Assembly: GCF_000744775.1 (NCBI RefSeq)
Contig: NZ_JQMP01000003.1
Span: 930,001-994,000, forward strand
DNA from: Thermorudis peleae
Lineage (GTDB): Bacteria; Chloroflexota; Chloroflexia; Thermomicrobiales; Thermomicrobiaceae
Length of the DNA: 64,000 bases
Direction of reading: 5' to 3'
Position numbers and translations under genes: made by a program. Within the stretch, counting starts at the first letter, position 1. Each line of letters begins with the position of its first letter. The notes under the pieces are model-generated. The model was not told the DNA's origin, made no database searches, and saw nothing but the letters and a program-made list of their open reading frames with translations. Positions 47,105 through 57,636 of this stretch are shown piece after piece.

Positions 47105-48688
47105 AGCCTGATGCACCGTGTGCGTCCGCGTTTCGCTGTGCGCGATGAGGCTTTGACCTGTCATCACCTCGGGTTTGGGAAGACCGAGCAGTTCAAGAAT
47201 GGTTGGAGCAACGTCGCCAAGCCGGCCACCGGTTCTGAGTGGTACGCTGCGGAATGGTGAGTCCTCAGGCGCGACGATGATGAAGGGCACGGGGTTTTTC
47301 GTGTGGGCGGTCCACACCTCGGTGGTTCCGGGGACAAGCATTTCGTCGGCATTGCCGTGATCGGCTGTCACAACCAGGATGCCGTGTTGCGCGCGGATAG
47401 CCTCTTCGAGTTTCCCCAGGCAGGAGTCGACGCACTCGACCGCGCGAACCGCCGCCTCGAAGACGCCGGTATGCCCGACCATGTCGGGGTTGGCGTAGTT
47501 GATCAGGATGAACGCATACTGGCCGCTCTGGATCGCTGCCAGGGCAGCGTCGGTGACTTCTGGCGCGCTCATTTCGGGTTTGAGGTCATAGGTGGCAACT
47601 TTGGGCGATGGGATAAGCTTGCGGTCTTCGCCCGGAAACGGCTCTTCGCGTCCACCGTTGAAGAAGTACGTCACATGCGCGTATTTTTCGGTCTCCGCAG
47701 TATGGAACTGGCGAAGGCCGGCATCTGCGAGCACCTCAGCGAGCGGCTGGTGGATGTTTTCCGTTGGGAATGCGACGCGAACGGGGAAGTCCGGCTCATA
47801 CTCGGCCATGGTAACGATCATCACGTCTTTGGGAACACGACAGCGATCGAATTCATGGAAGTCTGGTGCAGTGAGCGCACGTGTGAGTTGCCGTGCACGG
47901 TCGGCCCGGAAGTTGATGAAGATCACGGCGTCGCCGTCTTGGACCGGCGCGATCGGCTGGCCGTGCTCATCCACGATGACGGTTGGCTCGATGAACTCGT
48001 CGGTGACATTGTGCTCGTACGACTGCTGGATTGCAGCAAGGGGGTCTGATGCTGTAGCGCCCTGCCCACAGACGATCGCATCATAGGCCCGCTTCGTCCG
48101 GTCCCAGCGCTTATCGCGGTCCATGGCGTAGTAACGGCCCGAGATGCTTGCGATACGGCCAACGCCGAGCCGTTCAGTCGTAGCGAGGATTTCGCGCATA
48201 AACTCGATTCCCGACGTTGGTGCAGTATCGCGCCCGTCGGTGAAGGCATGAATGGCGACGTGAGGAACCTGGTGCCGTGCGGCAAGTTCGAGTGTCGCCA
48301 GCAAGTGACGCTGGTGGCTGTGCACACCGCCGTCGCCGATCAGCCCAAGAATATGCAAGGTTCGCCCCGTCGTGCGCGCATGTTCGACTGCTGCGACCAG
48401 TGCGGGATTGGTGAAAAAACTTCCATCCTCAATGTCGAGATCGATCCGCGTGATGAGCTGATACACAATCCGGCCAGCGCCAAGATTGAGGTGCCCAACT
48501 TCGGAATTGCCCATCTGGTCGTCTGGCAAGCCAACGTCACGGCCGCTACAGCGCAGCGTGGTGAATGGGTAGGCCTGCTGCAGCCGATCCATCGTTGGCG
48601 TCCGCGCAGCACGAATCGCATTGCCTTCGTACTCTGGCCCGATGCCCCATCCGTCGAGAATCACCAGCACGACCTGTGGCCTATCCAT
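47072..48688 (-). CDS. gpmI: 2,3-bisphosphoglycerate-independent phosphoglycerate mutase
   Basis: 538 residues from the ATG at 48688, preceded by GAGAGG; a GTG six codons earlier is in frame but overlaps that site. Metal and catalytic residues: Asp in VLVILDGWG, Ser in GNSEVGHLNLGAGR, GDGGVHSH, TDGRDT, the arginines in FINFRADRARQL, and the late NYANPDMVGHTG and VTADHGNADEM. It interconverts 3- and 2-phosphoglycerate using two Mn ions. Divergent from ilvD. Confidence 0.97.
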   Translation of the reverse strand: MDRPQVVLVILDGWGIGPEYEGNAIRAARTPTMDRLQQAYPFTTLRCSGRDVGLPDDQMGNSEVGHLNLGAGRIVYQLITRIDLDIEDGSFFTNPALVAAVEHARTTGRTLHILGLIGDGGVHSHQRHLLATLELAARHQVPHVAIHAFTDGRDTAPTSGIEFMREILATTERLGVGRIASISGRYYAMDRDKRWDRTKRAYDAIVCGQGATASDPLAAIQQSYEHNVTDEFIEPTVIVDEHGQPIAPVQDGDAVIFINFRADRARQLTRALTAPDFHEFDRCRVPKDVMIVTMAEYEPDFPVRVAFPTENIHQPLAEVLADAGLRQFHTAETEKYAHVTYFFNGGREEPFPGEDRKLIPSPKVATYDLKPEMSAPEVTDAALAAIQSGQYAFILINYANPDMVGHTGVFEAAVRAVECVDSCLGKLEEAIRAQHGILVVTADHGNADEMLVPGTTEVWTAHTKNPVPFIIVAPEDSPFRSVPLRTGGRLGDVAPTILELLGLPKPEVMTGQSLIAHSETRTHTVHQALDREDREKKA

Positions 48689-48870
48689 CCGTGTTTCCTC
48701 TCTCACCGTCAGCGTTGAACATGATGGGGGGCGATGCTCGCGAGGAGGCAGTGCCCTCTGATCCTATCGCCCTACTCGGCTGCTACGCAAGGTTGGTGTG
48801 TGCACTTGGTGGGAGACGCGGTAGAATGCCGGAACGAAGGCATGGCGCATGGGTGTAGGAGGAAATGCCA

Positions 48871-50538
48871 ATGCGATTGCGAAGTCATATGATCACTCAC
48901 GGTGTGGAACGTGCCGGGGCTCGCGCGATGATGCGGGCAGTCGGGTTTACTGACGAGGATTTTGAGAAGCCCATCGTCGCTATCGCAAACACTTGGACCG
49001 ATGCGATGCCCTGCAACTGTCACCTGCGTGACCTTGCGCAGCTTGTGCGCGAAGGGATCCGCGAAGCTGGTGGGGTTCCCGTCGAGTTCAACACCATTGC
49101 CATCAACGATGGCATGAGCATGGGAACCCAAGCGATGAAGGCATCGCTGATTAGCCGCGAAGTCATTGCCGACTCCATTGAGCTCACCGCGTTTGGCTAC
49201 CAGTTTGATGCTCTTGTCGCCCTGGTCGCCTGTGACAAGACGATCCCCGGTGGCGCCATGGGTGTCATTCGCGCAGGTGTCCCGGCAATGGTGCTCTACG
49301 GCGGATCGATTGCGCCGGGACAATGGGCTGGGCGCGAACTCAACATCGTCGATGTCTACGAGGCTATTGGTGCCCATGCTGCCGGCAAGATTTCGTACGA
49401 GGAGTTGCAGCAGATTGAACGCCATGCGATTCCGGGGCCAGGCGCCTGCGGTGGGCAATATACGGCCAACACGATGGCAATGGCGCTCGAGGTGCTTGGC
49501 CTTTCCCCAATGGGCTATAACGCGATTCCCGCAATCCTTCCTGAGAAGTCAGAGGCGACACGCGAGGCCGGCCGACGATTTATGGAGGTCGTACGTGCTG
49601 GACGAACCCCTCGAGACTTCTTGACGAAGACCTCGTTCCACAATGCAATCGCCGCGGTTGTTGCAACGGGTGGGTCAACGAATGCTGTGCTCCACCTCAT
49701 CGCCATCGCGAAGGAAGTCGGCATCGACATCTCAATCGATGATTTTGATGCGATCAGTCGGCGTACGCCGATCATTGCTGACCTCAAGCCTTGGGGCAAG
49801 TACCTGGCCTGGAGTTTGTACAAGGCCGGCGGCACCAAGTTAGTTGTCAAGAAGCTCATTGATGCAGGCTTAATTGATGGCAGTGCGCTGACCGTGACAG
49901 GCGAAACGCTCGCTGAAGCCGTGGCCGATGCTACTGAAGCACCAGGGCAGCCCGTCGTCTATGACCCCGCAAAGCCCTTGAAGCCCCATGGCGGGCTGGT
50001 CATTTTACGTGGCTCGCTCGCTCCCGACGGTGCAGTCCTGAAGATCGCTGGTACAGAGCAGCTTTACTTCCGTGGACGTGCCCGTGTGTTTGATAACGAG
50101 GAGGCAGCCATCCAGGCTGTGCTTGGCAAGGAGATTCAGCCTGGGGACGTCGTCGTCATCCGCTACGAAGGGCCGAAGGGCGGCCCAGGTATGCGCGAGA
50201 TGTTGCAGGTAACAGCAGCGATTGTCGGCGAAGGTCTGGGCCAAGACGTTGCGCTAGTGACCGATGGCCGCTTCTCTGGCGGTACACGTGGGTTGATGAT
50301 TGGCCACGTTGCGCCCGAGGCCGCAGTCGGCGGGCCAATCGCGCTTTTGCGTGACGGCGACATGATTACGATTGATGTTGAAGGGCGTCGGCTGGACGTC
50401 GAAGTGCCGGCTGAGGAACTCGAAGCGCGTCGGGCACAGTGGACGCCGCCAGCGCCACGCTTCACCCACGGCGTCTTTGCACGCTATGCCGCGCTGGTGA
50501 CCTCAGCGTCCGAAGGGGCAGTGTTGCGCGATCGATAG
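48871..50538 (+). CDS. ilvD: Dihydroxy-acid dehydratase
   Basis: 555 residues from the ATG at 48871, seven bases after AGGAGG; an ATG two codons earlier abuts that site. Fe-S cluster Cys are in [20 protein letters not shown] and [37 protein letters not shown] and [21 protein letters not shown] are diagnostic. It dehydrates 2,3-dihydroxy-isovalerate and its homologue in branched-chain amino-acid synthesis. TAGAAT at about 48831 may be the -10. A strong terminator follows. Confidence 0.97.
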   Translation: MRLRSHMITHGVERAGARAMMRAVGFTDEDFEKPIVAIANTWTDAMPCNCHLRDLAQLVREGIREAGGVPVEFNTIAINDGMSMGTQAMKASLISREVIADSIELTAFGYQFDALVALVACDKTIPGGAMGVIRAGVPAMVLYGGSIAPGQWAGRELNIVDVYEAIGAHAAGKISYEELQQIERHAIPGPGACGGQYTANTMAMALEVLGLSPMGYNAIPAILPEKSEATREAGRRFMEVVRAGRTPRDFLTKTSFHNAIAAVVATGGSTNAVLHLIAIAKEVGIDISIDDFDAISRRTPIIADLKPWGKYLAWSLYKAGGTKLVVKKLIDAGLIDGSALTVTGETLAEAVADATEAPGQPVVYDPAKPLKPHGGLVILRGSLAPDGAVLKIAGTEQLYFRGRARVFDNEEAAIQAVLGKEIQPGDVVVIRYEGPKGGPGMREMLQVTAAIVGEGLGQDVALVTDGRFSGGTRGLMIGHVAPEAAVGGPIALLRDGDMITIDVEGRRLDVEVPAEELEARRAQWTPPAPRFTHGVFARYAALVTSASEGAVLRDR

Positions 50539-50567
50539 TTCCACGCTTGTCCTGCGTGAGGAAGAAC

Positions 50568-50606
50568 GCTGGAGCAGCGAGGGTAAAGGCTGCTCCAGCG
50601 TCTTTC
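50568..50606 (+). terminator. Intrinsic terminator after ilvD
   Basis: A perfect 11-bp stem GCTGGAGCAGC / GCTGCTCCAGC (50568-50578 with 50589-50599), 10-nt loop, then GTCTTTCT. It may also serve purK from the other strand. Confidence 0.85.
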
Positions 50607-50617
50607 TCTGTCGGGAA

Positions 50618-51721
50618 TTACGGCTCAAGGATCTTGAGCACAGCCTCGACGGCTGCTTCCCGCTCGTCGACCGAGTCTGCACGCACGGTCACATGGCCGA
50701 GCTTTCGGCCGGAGCGAGGTGCTTTTCGGTAGAGGTGGACATGGGTGCCGGGAAGTGCGAGAAGCTGTTCGATTGCAGGAATCGTTCCCAGGATGTTGAT
50801 CATCGCCACATGACCGCGCGCACGCGTTGAGCCCAGGGGAAGGCCGAGAACAGCGCGCAAGTGCTGAGCGAATTGACTTGTCTCAGCACCTTCGATGGTC
50901 CAGTGCCCGGAGTTGTGGACCCGTGGGGCCATCTCGTTTGCGAGCAACTGGTTGTCAACGACGAAAAACTCAATGGCGAGCAGCCCCACGTAATCAAGCG
51001 CTTCCAAGACTCGTTGGGCATAGGCCGCAGCCTGTTCCTGGAGGTGCTGCGCGTTGGGTGCTGGCGCGCGTGAGATGAACAGAATGCCATTGCGATGAAT
51101 GTTTTCGACGAGCGGATAGATGGCAATCTCACCAGTGCGGCTGCGCGCTGCGAGCACCGAGACTTCTCGCTCGAATGCGACGCGCTGCTCATAAAGACAG
51201 GGAACGTTCTGCACCTGTTGCCATGCAGCCTCAGCCTCAGCCGGGTGGTTGACGGGTACTTGCCCTTTCCCGTCGTAGCCAAACCGGCGGGTCTTGAGCA
51301 GGGCTGGCGTGCCAATGCGGTTGACGGCCTGCTGCAGTTCTTCGGCTGTGCTGACTGCAGCATATGGCGGCACAGGGATATCGCAGGCCTGAAATAGTTG
51401 CTTTTCAAAGAGCCGATCTTGCGCTGTCTCAAGGGCGCGTGGCGGCGGGAAGACGGGGAGTTGCGGCGCGAGTTGCGCAACTGCGGCAGCCGGCACATTT
51501 TCAAACTCGTAGGTGACGAGGTCGAGCCCCTCACCAAAGGTGGCCAGGGCCGCGGGATCGTCGTAGGCTGCGCAAATCAGCTCGCCGACGTCGCTCGCTG
51601 GAGCGTCAGGCGCTGGATCGAGGAAGCGAAACCGCAGCGCGAGCGGAATGCCCGCAAGCGCAAGCATCCGGCCAAGTTGGCCACCGCCGAGAATGCCGAT
51701 ATGACCCCGATAGATGCTCAT
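50618..51721 (-). CDS. purK: N5-carboxyaminoimidazole ribonucleotide synthase
   Basis: 367 residues of the ATP-grasp fold. The N-terminal GILGGGQLGRMLALAG is diagnostic. ATP-grasp landmarks are LLKTRRFGYDGKGQ near residue 150, EREVSVLAARS near 190, and the metal site AIEFFVVDNQLLANEMAPRV followed by HNSGHWTIEG. It makes N5-CAIR from AIR, ATP and bicarbonate in purine synthesis. It follows purE by 6 bp, as the last gene of the icd-purE-purK unit. Confidence 0.97.
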   Translation of the reverse strand: MSIYRGHIGILGGGQLGRMLALAGIPLALRFRFLDPAPDAPASDVGELICAAYDDPAALATFGEGLDLVTYEFENVPAAAVAQLAPQLPVFPPPRALETAQDRLFEKQLFQACDIPVPPYAAVSTAEELQQAVNRIGTPALLKTRRFGYDGKGQVPVNHPAEAEAAWQQVQNVPCLYEQRVAFEREVSVLAARSRTGEIAIYPLVENIHRNGILFISRAPAPNAQHLQEQAAAYAQRVLEALDYVGLLAIEFFVVDNQLLANEMAPRVHNSGHWTIEGAETSQFAQHLRAVLGLPLGSTRARGHVAMINILGTIPAIEQLLALPGTHVHLYRKAPRSGRKLGHVTVRADSVDEREAAVEAVLKILEP

Positions 51722-51727
51722 GGCACT

Positions 51728-52249
51728 CTACCCCGTTTGTTCTCGTGGATCAGGATGCGCTAACACGGCTGCTGTTTGCTCAGCGCGGTAGCGCCGCACG
51801 GCTTCGCGGATAGCCGGGTATTTGATCCCGAGAATCGCTGCGGCAAGAAGGGCAGCATTGACTGCGCCACTCCGTCCAATGGCCAGCGTTCCAACGGGAA
51901 TACCGGCTGGCATCTGCACAATTGACAAGAGCGAGTCGAGGCCGTGCAGCGCGTGCGATTGCACGGGAACCCCAAGGACCGGCAGCACGGTTTTCGATGC
52001 GGTCATGCCGGGAAGGTGTGCTGCTCCTCCGGCTCCGGCAATAATCACTTCAATCCCACGCGCTTCCGCTGAAGCTGCATACTCGAACATCGCATCGGGC
52101 GTGCGATGGGCAGAGACGACCCGTACCTCATACGGAACGTTGAGCGCCTCGAGGGTCGCCGCCGCATGTTGCATGGTTTCCCAGTCAGAGCGAGAGCCCA
52201 TGATAATGCCGACAAGTGGCGTTGACCGTGTCTGCTCTTCGGTTTCCAT
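51728..52249 (-). CDS. purE: N5-CAIR mutase
   Basis: 173 residues. Class I PurE motifs: [12 protein letters not shown] at the N-terminus, [15 protein letters not shown] with the active-site His, [14 protein letters not shown] and the nucleotide loop around [15 protein letters not shown]. It rearranges the PurK product to CAIR. The gaps are 2 bp after icd and 6 bp before purK. Confidence 0.97.
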   Translation of the reverse strand: METEEQTRSTPLVGIIMGSRSDWETMQHAAATLEALNVPYEVRVVSAHRTPDAMFEYAASAEARGIEVIIAGAGGAAHLPGMTASKTVLPVLGVPVQSHALHGLDSLLSIVQMPAGIPVGTLAIGRSGAVNAALLAAAILGIKYPAIREAVRRYRAEQTAAVLAHPDPREQTG

Positions 52250-52251
52250 CG

Positions 52252-53718
52252 CTACTCTTCGCCCTGTGCCTTTGAGAATCCTTGCTCACCGTCGAACTCG
52301 CGAAGACGAAGCACGCTTGTCCAGGTAAAGTGCTGCCCGATTTTGGTCAGCAAATCGAGAATAGCCGCATCGTTGACTTCACCCTCGCTTGCGCGAGCGA
52401 GGAAGCGGCAGCGCCAGTGATCGACATAATCAATCGATGCGCCGACGTCGGGATAGACCTGCAAGCCACGGCTGGAGACGTGATAGAGGGCAAGCGGTGA
52501 GTCAGCTGTGAGCTGCTCAAGCGCCCTGCCCAAATCGGTGGGATTGGTGTCCGCCTCGATAAACACATCAACGCCAACAACGCGCTCCTGCTTGACTCGC
52601 ACCGCGACCGGATCAGGATGCAGTTCCGGGATCTGGATTGGCGAGTAGGCGCGCGGTTGCCAGTGTGTTGAGCGGCGTCCCAAATTGCTGATAATCGCAT
52701 CAGTGAAGGCTGTCGTTGTCGCAGCTTCAGCGTCGCCGACAACGTCACGGGTGAGGGCTTTACCTTCCTCCAGGGTGACAAGAAGCGCGTGCTCGATCGT
52801 CTCGGCTGCGGCGAATTCATCTAGGTAACGAAGCATGAGGATTGCCGTGAGGATCATCGCGGTCGGATTAATAACGTTCTTGCCTGCGTACTTTGGAGCA
52901 GAGCCATGGACTGGCTCAAAGATTGCAACATCGTGACCGTAGTTGGCCGAAGGCGCAAAACCAAGCCCGCCAACCAGGCCTGAGGCAAGGTCGCTGATGA
53001 TATCGCCGTTCATATTGGTCGTCACGATAACGTCGAACTGCTCTGGCTGCTTCACCAGCTGGTGAGCGCAGTTGTCGATAATGATGTGCTCAGCGCGAAT
53101 ATCAGGAAACTCGCGCGCAATCGTCTCGAAGAGCCGCTTGAACAGTCCCTCGGTCACTTTCAAGATATTCGCTTTGGTAGCGCCATGAACGACCTGCCGG
53201 CCTTCAGCGCGAGCCAGTGCGAACGCGAAGCGGATAATCTTTTCGCTGCCCTTGACACTGATGACCTTGAAGGCGCTCGTCACTCCTGGTGTGTCAACGT
53301 ACTCGATCCCGGCGTAGAGGTCTTCGACGTTTTCACGAACGATGACGAGATCGATGCCGCGACCGCGATAGGGCGTTGGTACTGAGGGTAACTCGCGGAC
53401 TGGCCGCACATTGGCGAATGCCTCAAAAAGCTTGCGCAACGTGACGTTCGCGCTCTTCTCACCGTACCCAACCGGTGTCTCGAGTGGTCCTTTGAGCACA
53501 ACGCGGGAACGGCGAATCGAAGCCACGGTCTCTTCTGGTACGCCGCTTGCAATTCCTTCACGGAACACACTTGCGCCGGCTCGTTGCTCGTCCCATTCAA
53601 TCGGCACGCCGACCGCTTCGATAATGCGGCGTGCGCTGGCAACAACCTCTGGTCCGATACCGTCTCCAGGGATAAGTGTGACAAGCTTCTTACCCTGCGG
53701 AGTTACCACATACTTCAT
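52252..53718 (-). CDS. icd: Isocitrate dehydrogenase, Thermus-type with C-terminal extension
   Basis: 488 residues. The catalytic core (about 1-345) shows the isocitrate-binding [21 protein letters not shown] with Arg and Tyr, [24 protein letters not shown] with the metal Asp, and the adenosine site [21 protein letters not shown]. About 140 further residues follow (from [13 protein letters not shown] on), as in Thermus thermophilus IDH, where the extension helps dimer packing; most bacterial enzymes lack it. It oxidises isocitrate to 2-oxoglutarate; NADP is likely but not certain from sequence alone. First gene of an operon with purE and purK. Confidence 0.92.
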   Translation of the reverse strand: MKYVVTPQGKKLVTLIPGDGIGPEVVASARRIIEAVGVPIEWDEQRAGASVFREGIASGVPEETVASIRRSRVVLKGPLETPVGYGEKSANVTLRKLFEAFANVRPVRELPSVPTPYRGRGIDLVIVRENVEDLYAGIEYVDTPGVTSAFKVISVKGSEKIIRFAFALARAEGRQVVHGATKANILKVTEGLFKRLFETIAREFPDIRAEHIIIDNCAHQLVKQPEQFDVIVTTNMNGDIISDLASGLVGGLGFAPSANYGHDVAIFEPVHGSAPKYAGKNVINPTAMILTAILMLRYLDEFAAAETIEHALLVTLEEGKALTRDVVGDAEAATTTAFTDAIISNLGRRSTHWQPRAYSPIQIPELHPDPVAVRVKQERVVGVDVFIEADTNPTDLGRALEQLTADSPLALYHVSSRGLQVYPDVGASIDYVDHWRCRFLARASEGEVNDAAILDLLTKIGQHFTWTSVLRLREFDGEQGFSKAQGEE

Positions 53719-53791
53719 TCCCTACCGGCACTCCCTTGTGTCATCACGCTTCGCATGCTGCCGCAACGTCCGGCAGCCTAACCAGCTGCTC

Positions 53792-53820
53792 ACCATACGA
53801 GACCAGGACCGCAACGTCAA
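53792..53820 (-). promoter_or_regulatory. Sigma-70 promoter for icd-purE-purK
   Basis: On the minus strand TTGACG (53820-53815) and TATGGT (53797-53792) are 17 bases apart, about 74 bases before the icd start. The best canonical promoter in the window. Confidence 0.75.
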
Positions 53821-53856
53821 GGGTTTCTACTTGTTCAATAACAATGTCGTTATGGA

Positions 53857-55236
53857 TCACCGAGCAAGTGCTGGCTCAGGAATCCTGAGCCGTCCCTGTT
53901 TGAGGTCGTCAAGGATGATGCGGACGATCGTATTGCCGAGGCGGACACTGTAGTTGGTCCCACGGTCTTCCGGATAGATCTGGGTCGTGTTCGCAAGGTA
54001 TGCTGCTGGTAACGGCATGCGGTGCTCAGGAATCTGTTGGGAGTAGTGCAGGGGAATGATTGGCTGGGCGGCTCGTTCCCGGAAGACCCAGTACCGTTCT
54101 ACCCAGTCAGCCGAAAACTGGGGGTTGATCTTCGGTAGCTGCTCAAGTGCAATCTGGAAGATGCCCTCGTCGTCAAGTTGGATATAGGGATCGTCTTGTT
54201 CGACGTACTTGCTTACGTAGACGAAGTGCCATCCCTGGTAGTGTTCGGGGCCTATCAAGTTGGTATGCTCGATGATCCCCGTGTAGGGAAGATTGAGGTC
54301 GCCAATGTTGAGCCAATAGGTCGAGGAGAGTTGATGCCGTGTTTGCAAGAGTAGCGTTGCAGCAGCTTGATAGACTGTTCCAGTCAACTTGCGGACGTAG
54401 TCGGCTGGGAGATTCGGGAAGAGGCGCACGACAAGTGGCGACGGCGCCGTGACAACCAGGACGTCAACGGCAGTTGCCTGGCCGGTGCTATCACGAATGA
54501 TCCACCGATCGGCTTCTCTACTGATTTGTTCAACACCGATTCCGGCAAAAATCTGCCCACCGCGCTGCCGGATTGCTTCAGCCAAGCGATCGATCAGGAC
54601 GTTAAAACTGCCGCGGAAATATCCGAGTTTTTCGGGCTCAAAGAGCGACGTTCTCGACTGCGTGCGCAGGTAGATCTTATTCCAGAACCAGACCATGGCC
54701 ACATCACGGGCTCGCGGCCCGAACTTCGCACGGAGCTGTGCGCCCCAGACCCGTTCGAAAGCGCGTCGCCCAACAGCTCGCTGCAGCCAATCCCACGCTG
54801 TGACCGCTTCAAACCGCCGCCAGTTGTGGACATGCTGAAGGTAGTATGTGACGAGCCCGATGCGCAGGCGATCATGGAATGGCACGACCCCAAGGCGGAG
54901 AACATCGAGCGCACTTGCCAACGGATAAATTTTGCCGTTGGCGTAGAAGCCAACCCGTGACGGAAGCCAGACGAGCCGGTCGCCGATGCCCAGTTCCTCT
55001 GCCAGCGCCACGATATCGCGATCACTCATAAAGAGGTGGTGATAGAAGTATTCCAGTGCTGAGCCAGCGACAGGGAAGGCAGCAGCTTGTCCACCCAACT
55101 GCGTATTGCGTTCCCAGAGGGCGACGCGAAATCCAGCTTGGAGCAACCGGTACGCTGCTGTCAGTCCAGCGACGCCACCGCCGATAACGCCAGCTGTGAA
55201 TCCTGCAGTTTGGTACTCGTTCATTGCGCTCTTCAT
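53857..55236 (-). CDS. FAD-dependent amine oxidase / protoporphyrinogen-oxidase-like protein
   Basis: 459 residues. The ADP-binding motif GVIGGGVAGLTAAYRLLQAG near residue 15 and the following ERNTQLGGQAAAF are standard for the monoamine-oxidase/PPO/desaturase superfamily. The C-terminal FAD motif is weaker, around GTNYSVRLGNTIVR. It could act on a carotenoid, a porphyrin or a UDP-sugar; nothing decides this. An ATG four codons downstream is an alternative start. It begins 8 bp after the secF stop and may be read with secD-secF by position only. Confidence 0.85.
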   Translation of the reverse strand: MKSAMNEYQTAGFTAGVIGGGVAGLTAAYRLLQAGFRVALWERNTQLGGQAAAFPVAGSALEYFYHHLFMSDRDIVALAEELGIGDRLVWLPSRVGFYANGKIYPLASALDVLRLGVVPFHDRLRIGLVTYYLQHVHNWRRFEAVTAWDWLQRAVGRRAFERVWGAQLRAKFGPRARDVAMVWFWNKIYLRTQSRTSLFEPEKLGYFRGSFNVLIDRLAEAIRQRGGQIFAGIGVEQISREADRWIIRDSTGQATAVDVLVVTAPSPLVVRLFPNLPADYVRKLTGTVYQAAATLLLQTRHQLSSTYWLNIGDLNLPYTGIIEHTNLIGPEHYQGWHFVYVSKYVEQDDPYIQLDDEGIFQIALEQLPKINPQFSADWVERYWVFRERAAQPIIPLHYSQQIPEHRMPLPAAYLANTTQIYPEDRGTNYSVRLGNTIVRIILDDLKQGRLRIPEPALAR

Positions 55237-55244
55237 CCCGGATC

Positions 55245-56174
55245 TTATGCAGGAACGTGTTGTCGCTGACCACGCAGGCGAGCAACGAAGCGCTGGAGTT
55301 CGCGGTTCTCCCAGACCACGAGGATTTGGCTTGCGTTGAAGATTGATGAATACGTGCCGCTGATGATGCCAATCAGCAACGCCAGGACGAAGTAGCGTGT
55401 TGTTTCTCCACCAAAGAGGTAGAGCGCGAGCAGGGTGATGACCACTGTGAGTGACGTGTTGAGGGAGCGAACGAGAGTCTGAACCAGGCTATAGTTCACC
55501 ACCTGTTCAAACGTTGGTGCAGCGCGGCGCGCGAGGTTCTCACGGATACGGTCAAAGACCACGATCGTGTCATGGACGGAGAAGCCGATGATTGTCAGGA
55601 GCGCAGTAATGAACAAGGAATCGACTTCAACGCCGCGAAGCCAACCGAGGATTGAGAAGATACCAACCACGACTGCAACGTCATGCAACATCGCAATAAT
55701 GGCGGCGATGCCATAAAGGAATGGATTGTTGGTGTTGCGGAATGCCCAGGCAATGTAGCCGAGAATGCCAAGCGTTGCGAGTCCAACAGCAGCAATCGCA
55801 CGGTTACGGATTGACGTCCCGAGCGTGGGGCCGACTGATTCAAGGCGCTGTTCCGTGAAATTGCCAAAGCGTTCTCGCAAGGCGTTGGCGAGTTCTGTCT
55901 TTTGCGGCGACCCCTCTTTGAGTTCCTTCATCCGGATAAGCACGACGTTGTTATCGGCTGTTTGAACGATTGCATCCGGAAAGCCATGTTGTGCCAGGAC
56001 ATCGCGAACCTCGCCAGGTTGCACCGGGTGACTCATCTGCAGCTCCCAGAGAGTGCCTCCGGTGAAATCGATGCTCAAGCGGAGGCCGTGCGTAACGAGC
56101 GAGATCATCCCTGGAATAATGATGATTAGGGAAAGGAGGAACCAGTAATAGCGTTTGCCGACAAGATCAAACAT
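55245..56174 (-). CDS. secF: Protein-export membrane protein SecF
   Basis: 309 residues from the ATG at 56174 with AAGGAG upstream; upstream in-frame codons read through the secD end and are not used. TM1 is followed by SIDFTGGTLWEL (the SecF D1 motif), then a periplasmic domain to about residue 125 and five more TMs. TIIGFSVHDTIVVFDRIREN and NTSLTVVITLLAL are typical. With SecD it uses proton flow to pull secreted proteins through SecYEG. Confidence 0.96.
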   Translation of the reverse strand: MFDLVGKRYYWFLLSLIIIIPGMISLVTHGLRLSIDFTGGTLWELQMSHPVQPGEVRDVLAQHGFPDAIVQTADNNVVLIRMKELKEGSPQKTELANALRERFGNFTEQRLESVGPTLGTSIRNRAIAAVGLATLGILGYIAWAFRNTNNPFLYGIAAIIAMLHDVAVVVGIFSILGWLRGVEVDSLFITALLTIIGFSVHDTIVVFDRIRENLARRAAPTFEQVVNYSLVQTLVRSLNTSLTVVITLLALYLFGGETTRYFVLALLIGIISGTYSSIFNASQILVVWENRELQRFVARLRGQRQHVPA

Positions 56175-56202
56175 TGACACGTACTCCTTCACCCCGCGTT
56201 GG

Positions 56203-57585
56203 TTAGTCTCCTGTCGCTGGAGCAGTTTGTGCTCGTGCCCGTTCGATCCCGTACCACCAGGGGTTGTGGATGATCCGGAGTGGCAACAGGACACGAAGGA
56301 GCGTGCGACTCACGACGATTGCCGTAAACATGCTCACCGCGACACCGATGAAGAGCGTAAGCGCGAATCCTTGGATGATTGTCGCGCCAACGTATCGGCC
56401 AAACCAGAAAAGAATGGCGCAGGTAATCATCGTCGAGACATTGGAGTCGCGGATTGACGGCCACGCGTGGTCAAACCCTGCTTCAATTGCTCGAGCGACT
56501 GTATGCCCTAAGCGAAGTTCTTCTTTGAGGCGGGCAAAGATAAGCACGTTTGCGTCAACCGCCATGCCGATGGAGAGGATGAATCCTGCAATCCCTGGAA
56601 GCGTCAACACAACGGGGATGGCCTTAAACAGCGCGAAGACGAACGCCGTATAGAGCAAGAGGGCGATCACCGAAATCACGCCGGGAAGGCGGTAGTAGGC
56701 AATCATGAAGAAAGCGACGAGTCCAAGGCCGACCAGACCAGCGATAATGCTCTTGTGAATGGAGTCTTGCCCAAGTGTTGGGCCAACCGTGCGGCTCTGC
56801 ACAACCTCAAGCGGGACAGCCAGCGCACCGGACTTGAGTTGCAGCACTAGGTCGTTGACGCCCTGGGCACTGAGGCCGGTAATGATGCCTTGATCACGGA
56901 TTGCATTCTGGATCGTGGCGGTCTCAATGACCCGCTTGTCGACGACAATCGACATCGGCTGGCCGATGTGCGTGCTGGTGTACTGGTAGAACTTGTCCGC
57001 TGCATCGGACTTGAGCTGGAACCCGACGACAAGGGCTCCGACGTTGTCCGTGGTCGGGAATGCGTCTTTGAGGTCAGCGCCCGTCACGATGGTCTGATAC
57101 GTGGGGCGCTGGTTTGCTGTTTCTGCTTCGGGCGTGTCACCGAGAACATCCTTGGCAGGGCCAAGTGAGGTGTTGACCACCGTCCCGACGGGGAGATACT
57201 GCCCTTGCGGATCAATAATCTCCAGCAGTGCTGTGCGCTGCAGCACCTGCACTGCGTGTTCGGGATCCTTATACCCCGGTAGCTCGACGAGAATCTGATT
57301 GTTGCCGCGTGTCTGGACGACTGGTTCACTCACCCCCAGGCCGTTGACACGGCGCTCAATGGTGTCACGGGTACCTTGCAACACCTCATTGGTAACTTGG
57401 ACGCCTGCTGGGGGGCGTGCTTGGAGCACGATTTGAATTCCCCCCTGGAGGTCAAGTCCCTGGTGAACGGTAATGTTTTTCTTCCAGCCGAAGGGATCCA
57501 GGCGATCGCCTGGAAGGTCGATCCAGACCGCGACAAGTGCCAGCACCAAAATGACGATCAAAGTATGCCAGGGTTTGATCCGCAT
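56203..57585 (-). CDS. secD: Protein-export membrane protein SecD
   Basis: 460 residues. TM1 (about 8-22), then GLDLQGGIQIVL, the large periplasmic domain (about 40-265), and five TMs with SIGMAVDANVLIFARLKEELR and SNVSTMITCAILFWFG, which carry the conserved proton-path residues. A 28-bp gap separates it from secF. Confidence 0.96.
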   Translation of the reverse strand: MRIKPWHTLIVILVLALVAVWIDLPGDRLDPFGWKKNITVHQGLDLQGGIQIVLQARPPAGVQVTNEVLQGTRDTIERRVNGLGVSEPVVQTRGNNQILVELPGYKDPEHAVQVLQRTALLEIIDPQGQYLPVGTVVNTSLGPAKDVLGDTPEAETANQRPTYQTIVTGADLKDAFPTTDNVGALVVGFQLKSDAADKFYQYTSTHIGQPMSIVVDKRVIETATIQNAIRDQGIITGLSAQGVNDLVLQLKSGALAVPLEVVQSRTVGPTLGQDSIHKSIIAGLVGLGLVAFFMIAYYRLPGVISVIALLLYTAFVFALFKAIPVVLTLPGIAGFILSIGMAVDANVLIFARLKEELRLGHTVARAIEAGFDHAWPSIRDSNVSTMITCAILFWFGRYVGATIIQGFALTLFIGVAVSMFTAIVVSRTLLRVLLPLRIIHNPWWYGIERARAQTAPATGD

Positions 57586-57636
57586 GGGCTTCCCTCGTCT
57601 CCTGTGAGTATCACGGCCACCCTTGGCCAGCGGCGA

